A DNA stretch of 64,000 nt from Herbaspirillum sp. SJZ107. GTDB lineage: Bacteria; Pseudomonadota; Gammaproteobacteria; Burkholderiales; Burkholderiaceae_D. Under the pieces are notes generated by a model. That model was not told the DNA's origin and made no database searches. It saw only the letters and a list, made by a program, of their open reading frames with translations. Of the stretch, positions 60,450 to 64,000 are shown piece after piece. The first letter of the stretch is position 1. Each line of letters begins with the position of its first letter. A program made the translations under genes and the position numbers. Location: contig NZ_VFNH01000002.1 of assembly GCF_006715485.1 (NCBI RefSeq), positions 248,001 to 312,000 of the forward strand. The letters are read 5' to 3'.

Positions 60450-62150
60450 TCATCTGCGACTGCGACCATCTATCGCACTTTTCCTTTTCTGCGGCACACT
60501 CGGATTCGGCGCGCGGATGTGCCGAGTGTTTATCGGTCCAACTTCTTCATTGGCGCGTGGTGCAGGCGGGCGTGTACCATGGTTGTGGATCGGATTTTCG
60601 CGTGTCGTGGCCGGTTTGGCGAGCTTCAGACGGCGTTGTTCAAGCACCGGATCGCCGAACACAATGGGCAGGTTTGCGACAGCGGCCGCGATGACCATCT
60701 GCTCCTTGAACCCCTCAGAGCCCGTGACGGTGATCCTTTTGCCGAACCGCTCGTGTGCCATTCGCAGGGCCACATGCATCGCTTCCAGCTCCGCACCGCG
60801 CGAGACCCGGAGCGAGTCCCCCTCATCCCTGACCGCACTTGCGCCGACCCGGTAGATGATCGTTCCCTGTTTGGTCACGCTATCGCGGCGGTGACCAGAA
60901 ACGGGCGGATGGCATTGCGCAGCACCGCTGATGCCATCGCGATCTACGTCGCGCGTTGGCTTATGCCGGCGAAGTGCGGCAAGTGCGTCTGCGTTGCCCG
61001 TTCCCGCCTGATGGCGAAGCCAGTCAGACCACTGGCGCCGACGGCACTTCTGGCTGATGCTGATGTACTCCTGTTTGGACTCGCGCTTGATCTCCGAGAT
61101 CTCGTCACGCAGTACGCTGGCGAGTGCGCGGTACATCATCTTCTTGGCGTTGCGCGGCATTTGGGCGAGCTTCAGTGCGGCGCGCTTCAGGCGCACGTGG
61201 CGCATCGCTGCCTCGATCCGCTGCTCTTTGCGCGCACGCACACGTTCCCGTTCACGTGCGCGAGTGGTCGCTACCTGCGCTTGCGCGGCCCGGTACTGAG
61301 CATAGAGCTTCGCCGTATCTGGACGCAGTCCGAGCGGTTTTTTCTCATACCGTCGTTGAGGCTTCAGCGTGGCCTCTTTTTCCAGTGCGGATTGGAAGGG
61401 ACCGAATCGCTGTTCCAGTTTGGGCTTTGAAAAGTCGCGCCCCACCGAGCTGGCCTTGATTGTGGTCCCGTCCTGGGCGGTGATCACGAGGCCATTGGCA
61501 CGCGGATGCAAATGTAGCCCGTTCGTGGACAGGACAGCGTGCAGCTGCTCCCACGATTGCGCCTGCTGCATCTGCGCCTTGCAGCCGCGCTGGATCCATC
61601 CGAGCAAGCTTTCGATGCCGACATGGTGCTCCATGTCGGTTGCACGGTTCTCTGCGCCGACCTTGCGTGGCATGTGGTTGTCCTTGCGTAGGCCGAATTC
61701 ATCCTCGATCGTGCCGCACGCCCGGGCGAGTGTCCGGTAAGCGTGGAAGGGCTCGTGGATCGTGTAGCGCGCCGGATGGATCTTGTTGATGGCAATGTGC
61801 AGGTGCCTGTTGTCGGTATCGTGGTGCACCACGCTGACCCGCTGGTGACCGATGAAGCCAAGGGTGTCGCAGATGCGCTCCTCGATTGACGCCAGGGTAG
61901 AAGCGTCCGGTTCCTCGCCGTCGCGGAAGCTGACGATCAGGTGATAGGTCTTGTCCGCCAGGGACCTCGTGTTCATCGCCTGTGTGTTCAGGACCTCCAG
62001 CATCGCGAGTTCGACATCGTCCGAAATGCAGTTGGTCAGCCGGACGTCGCCTGTTCGTTCCTGCTTGCCCTGTGTATCCGTCAAGTACCGCACGAGGCTG
62101 GCGAAGCCGCTCTTCTTCACTATGTGCATCGGAATATGTTTGGCGATCAT
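60450..62150 (-). CDS. TraI-like MOBP relaxase
   Basis: A 566-residue DNA relaxase that would nick oriT and remain bound to the 5' end during transfer. The N-terminal domain (about 1-290) resembles RP4 TraI as I remember it: MIAKHIPM start, Tyr22 as nucleophile, Ser74 in YHLIVSF, and the metal-binding HHDTDNRHLHIAIN with His116 and His118, at the same residue numbers as RP4. The C-terminus differs: a charged coiled region (about 290-400) and an LPD7-like domain with VTGSEGFKEQMVIAAAVANLPIVF. RP4 TraI is longer (732). Its GC content is visibly lower than the surroundings. It follows the TraJ-like gene by 22 bp. Confidence 0.93.
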   Translation of the reverse strand: MIAKHIPMHIVKKSGFASLVRYLTDTQGKQERTGDVRLTNCISDDVELAMLEVLNTQAMNTRSLADKTYHLIVSFRDGEEPDASTLASIEERICDTLGFIGHQRVSVVHHDTDNRHLHIAINKIHPARYTIHEPFHAYRTLARACGTIEDEFGLRKDNHMPRKVGAENRATDMEHHVGIESLLGWIQRGCKAQMQQAQSWEQLHAVLSTNGLHLHPRANGLVITAQDGTTIKASSVGRDFSKPKLEQRFGPFQSALEKEATLKPQRRYEKKPLGLRPDTAKLYAQYRAAQAQVATTRARERERVRARKEQRIEAAMRHVRLKRAALKLAQMPRNAKKMMYRALASVLRDEISEIKRESKQEYISISQKCRRRQWSDWLRHQAGTGNADALAALRRHKPTRDVDRDGISGAAQCHPPVSGHRRDSVTKQGTIIYRVGASAVRDEGDSLRVSRGAELEAMHVALRMAHERFGKRITVTGSEGFKEQMVIAAAVANLPIVFGDPVLEQRRLKLAKPATTRENPIHNHGTRPPAPRANEEVGPINTRHIRAPNPSVPQKRKSAIDGRSRR

Positions 62151-62172
62151 GATTAGCCCAGAGTTTTAGCCG

Positions 62173-62547
62173 CTAAAGCTCTTGACGCTCTGCTTGCGGA
62201 ATTACCACGGAACGGATTACTGCACGCAGCTCGTCCTGCACTGCTTCAGTCTTCCTCAGGAGCGCACGGATGGTCGATTCGCCGAAGGCTGCAGTACGCT
62301 CGTCGTTGGTCAACCACAGCTTGAGCAGCCCACCCAGGCGGCCGAGGTCGCCATTGATGCGGATGAGCTCCTCGACGCACTGATGGTCCAGTATGCCCCG
62401 CACCTCATAACCTAGCCCTACAGTCAGAAGGTAGGTCGACAGGCTCCTGTGGGCAGCCACTGCATTTGCCTGTAGCTGTGCGCGCTCGTCCGGCAGGCAA
62501 TACACCTTGACGGGAGGGCTGTTCCTCCGCGTGCGGTTATTTTCCAT
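62173..62547 (-). CDS. TraJ-like relaxosome protein
   Basis: A 124-residue protein resembling RP4 TraJ: SPPVKVYCLPDERAQL near the start and the RINGDLGRLGGLLKLWLT signature, with a ribbon-helix-helix-like N-terminal DNA-binding fold. TraJ binds one arm of the oriT inverted repeat and positions the TraI relaxase. Its gene starts about 45 bp from the oriT region and is transcribed away from it, the same order as oriT-traJ-traI in RP4. No traH-like frame was checked beyond the obvious. Confidence 0.92.
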   Translation of the reverse strand: MENNRTRRNSPPVKVYCLPDERAQLQANAVAAHRSLSTYLLTVGLGYEVRGILDHQCVEELIRINGDLGRLGGLLKLWLTNDERTAAFGESTIRALLRKTEAVQDELRAVIRSVVIPQAERQEL

Positions 62548-62594
62548 CGTTCACCTCGCTTGTGGACGGCGCCAGCCGGCTGGCCTCGCAGAGC

Positions 62595-62725
62595 AGGATT
62601 CCCGTTGAGCACGAAGTGCGAATAAGGATAGGTGAAGTAGGCCCACACGCGTCGCGTGTGGGCCTACTTCACCTATCCTGCCCGACTCTGCGAGTCGATT
62701 ACGCCAAGACAGGATACTGATCGGC
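62595..62725 (+). other. oriT: RP4-type origin of transfer (oriT)
   Basis: CTACTTCACCTATCCTGCCC at 62664-62683 matches the nic region of the IncP plasmid RP4 as I remember it. By that match nicking would fall after G62680 (ATCCTG/C). Flanking pieces also agree from memory: GATTCCCGTTGAGCAC and GTGCGAATAAGG on the left, and a GATTACGCCAAG segment on the right that recalls the TraK-binding side. The core is a perfect palindrome (62625-62679). No traK gene follows. Confidence 0.85.
62625..62679. repeat. Perfect 55-bp palindrome of the oriT
   Basis: Arms of 27 bp (62625-62651 and 62653-62679) around a single T pair without mismatch. In RP4 the equivalent inverted repeat is about 19 bp and imperfect, so this one is longer and fully symmetric. 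The right arm would be the TraJ-binding site. Confidence 0.9.
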
Positions 62726-63028
62726 TTTCGATTTTTCCTCGACTGGATCAATGAAACTCATCGTTTATATCGAAGCGATACATCGCGCTGGCACACCAAA
62801 ATGTGCGCCTACTTAGGGAGCGTCGACCTTAAGCCCGGTGGCGAGTCGGCGCTGGCACCTACGCAAAGTTCAATCAGGGTGGCAGGGCGATTCCACAATG
62901 TCGGACACTGCGGGTCGTGACAGTTAGTGACTTTTCCAAATTGACAGGATGCTATGCTGGATCCAACGGCCGGGTTCGGCCAGAAGCCGCCTCTAAGCTT
63001 GCTATTCTTTGTACGTGAAGAACTACTA
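62726..63028. other. Non-coding stretch right of oriT
   Basis: No convincing gene, tRNA or transposase fragment was seen. It holds short repeats such as GTGACAGTTAGTGAC near 62927, and an isolated TTGACA at 62941 without a matching -10 box. In RP4 this side of oriT holds TraK-binding sites and traK; no traK frame is present. Confidence 0.5.
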
Positions 63029-63059
63029 TTGACGTTGCTTAGGTAGCGCCCGCTACACT
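63029..63059 (+). promoter_or_regulatory. Promoter candidate of the NYN-LOTUS gene
   Basis: TTGACG (63029-63034) and TACACT (63054-63059) with a 19-bp spacer lie 36 bp before the ATG at 63095. The spacing is slightly long, so this is tentative. Confidence 0.4.
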
Positions 63060-63094
63060 AGTATCATGGGCTTTTTTACTGATCAGGTACCGCC

Positions 63095-63868
63095 ATGGGC
63101 ACCACGCAAAATGCTGTCGAACCGCGCGTCGCGGTGTTTGTCGACTGCGACAACACCAGTCCGGAAATACTGGACTATGCATTGAAGATCGCGTCGCAGT
63201 TTGGCCGGATCGTTCTGCGCCGCGGCTATGGCAACCACACGACGCTCGCCAAGACCTGGCAGGAAGCGCTGGTCGAAAAGGCGTTCACGCCCTGTTTGCA
63301 ATTCCAATACGCTGCCGGTAAAAACACGTCCGACATCGCTCTCGGACTCGATGCCCTGGAAGCGATGTTCGACGGCCGCATCGACCGGTTTTGCCTTGTC
63401 ACCAGCGATTCAGACTTTGCTTATCTGTGCAGGAAACTGCGTGAGCGTGGCGCGACCGTATCGATCGTTGGCGAGGCGAAGACGCCAGCGGCCCTAAGGA
63501 ATGCCAGTGACCAGTTCTTCGAATGGGCGCACGCCCATATGGAACCGGACCATTCTCCGGACTTGCGGCCGCCCTCGCCAGTTGCCGGTTCCTGCAAGAA
63601 AACCGTTATCAAGCGCCGGCCCAGGTTTGTGGTCGATGCGGTGGCGCTTCTAGCTGGGCCGACCGCCGATGGCCAGGTGCATTTGTCGGCGTTGGGCCAG
63701 TACCTGAAGCGTACCGACCCCGCCTTCTCACCGGCCGTGTACGGCTACTCGGGCCTCGCGGACATGCTGAAGACCTACGATTTGCTGGTGCTCACGAAGG
63801 CGGAAGGCGGCCACTACACCGTCGAGCTAGCGCCTGGCGATATGACCAGCGTCGCGTCCCGCGTCTGA
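63095..63868 (+). CDS. NYN domain protein with OST-HTH/LOTUS domain
   Basis: A 257-residue soluble protein of the LabA/DUF88 type. The NYN domain (about 11-140), a PIN-like RNase fold, has the acidic residues expected for metal binding: Asp17 and Asp19 in VDCDN, Asp80 in NTSDIALGLD, and Asp105 and Asp107 in SDSDF. A basic linker (about 165-178) joins it to an OST-HTH/LOTUS domain (about 180-245), which in other proteins binds RNA, with YLKRTDPAFSPAVYGYSGLADML. The pairing suggests an RNA-directed nuclease; substrate and purpose are unknown. It is next to the mobilisation module and may be carried by it. Confidence 0.88.
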   Translation: MGTTQNAVEPRVAVFVDCDNTSPEILDYALKIASQFGRIVLRRGYGNHTTLAKTWQEALVEKAFTPCLQFQYAAGKNTSDIALGLDALEAMFDGRIDRFCLVTSDSDFAYLCRKLRERGATVSIVGEAKTPAALRNASDQFFEWAHAHMEPDHSPDLRPPSPVAGSCKKTVIKRRPRFVVDAVALLAGPTADGQVHLSALGQYLKRTDPAFSPAVYGYSGLADMLKTYDLLVLTKAEGGHYTVELAPGDMTSVASRV

Positions 63869-64000
63869 TGAGAGGACGCCATGAACCGGCCCGGCGGTTC
63901 GATCCATTCCTGCGGCCCCCATAGATCCCGATTGGTCTGCAATTCGGACGGCTTAGCGTAATTAGCAACAGTTACGCCGGCCTATAAGCCCTAGCGGGAA
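63869..64000. other. Right-end non-coding segment
   Basis: The last 132 bp after the NYN gene hold no supportable gene, hairpin terminator or tRNA. The segment ends inside the presumed mobile element. Confidence 0.5.

Noticed and set aside
60519..61430. A 303-codon frame opposite the relaxase
   Set aside because: The relaxase on the other strand has all catalytic motifs in register; the opposite frame has none.

Overview
The window reads as chromosome of a high-GC betaproteobacterium of the Burkholderiales, most likely Oxalobacteraceae in or near Massilia. The basis is strong third-position GC, so that long open frames lie antisense to nearly every gene, the run pgk-pyk-fba-purC-purE-purK-sua5, a chemoreceptor ending in a WEEF tail, and many signalling and secreted hydrolase genes. 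This is inference from familiar gene content, not a database match. No rRNA, intact tRNA or CRISPR array was seen.

Layout. 0.1-10.9 kb: S9 peptidase, chemoreceptor, two small proteins, a Tat-exported FAH-fold protein, moaC, a BepA-like M48 protease, a YheT-like hydrolase with an overlapping unknown gene, and a zinc-finger protein. 11-20 kb: azlCD, then glycolysis (pgk, pyk, fba) and a tightly packed purine/tRNA-modification operon (purC, purE, purK, sua5). 20-31.7 kb: two secreted lipase-like lipoproteins, ompW, gcdH, a flavin reductase, msrA, cfa, a hemerythrin-PdxH fusion, tcdA, an FKBP and cysK. 31.7-37.4 kb: a CDF zinc exporter with a CzrA-like ArsR regulator and a large palindromic operator, an M16 protease, a purple-acid-phosphatase-like enzyme and pncC. 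37.6-46.6 kb: a hybrid kinase overlapping a REC-PAS-GGDEF-EAL-REC protein, thiL, and a polyol locus (SemiSWEET plus mannitol-type dehydrogenase, divergent from a ROK regulator). 46.7-60.2 kb: maeB, a GDP-D-rhamnose/glycosyltransferase cluster, an MHYT hybrid kinase overlapping an HD-GYP regulator, a solute-binding protein and a soluble kinase.

From about 60.2 kb the character changes. GC falls by eye, and a mobilisation module of RP4 (IncP) type appears: a TraI-like relaxase, a TraJ-like accessory protein and a recognisable oriT built on a perfect 55-bp palindrome. A NYN plus OST-HTH/LOTUS protein follows. At its left edge a fragment resembling a tRNA 3' end, followed by a tRNA-style terminator, looks like an attachment-site scar. 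No integrase is visible, so the element probably continues past the right end.

The most unusual items are the single-frame fusion of a hemerythrin domain to pyridoxamine-phosphate oxidase, the chromosomal RP4-like oriT/relaxase module with its NYN-LOTUS neighbour, and two well-formed operators (CzrA-type and ROK-type) that tie local regulators to local transporters.
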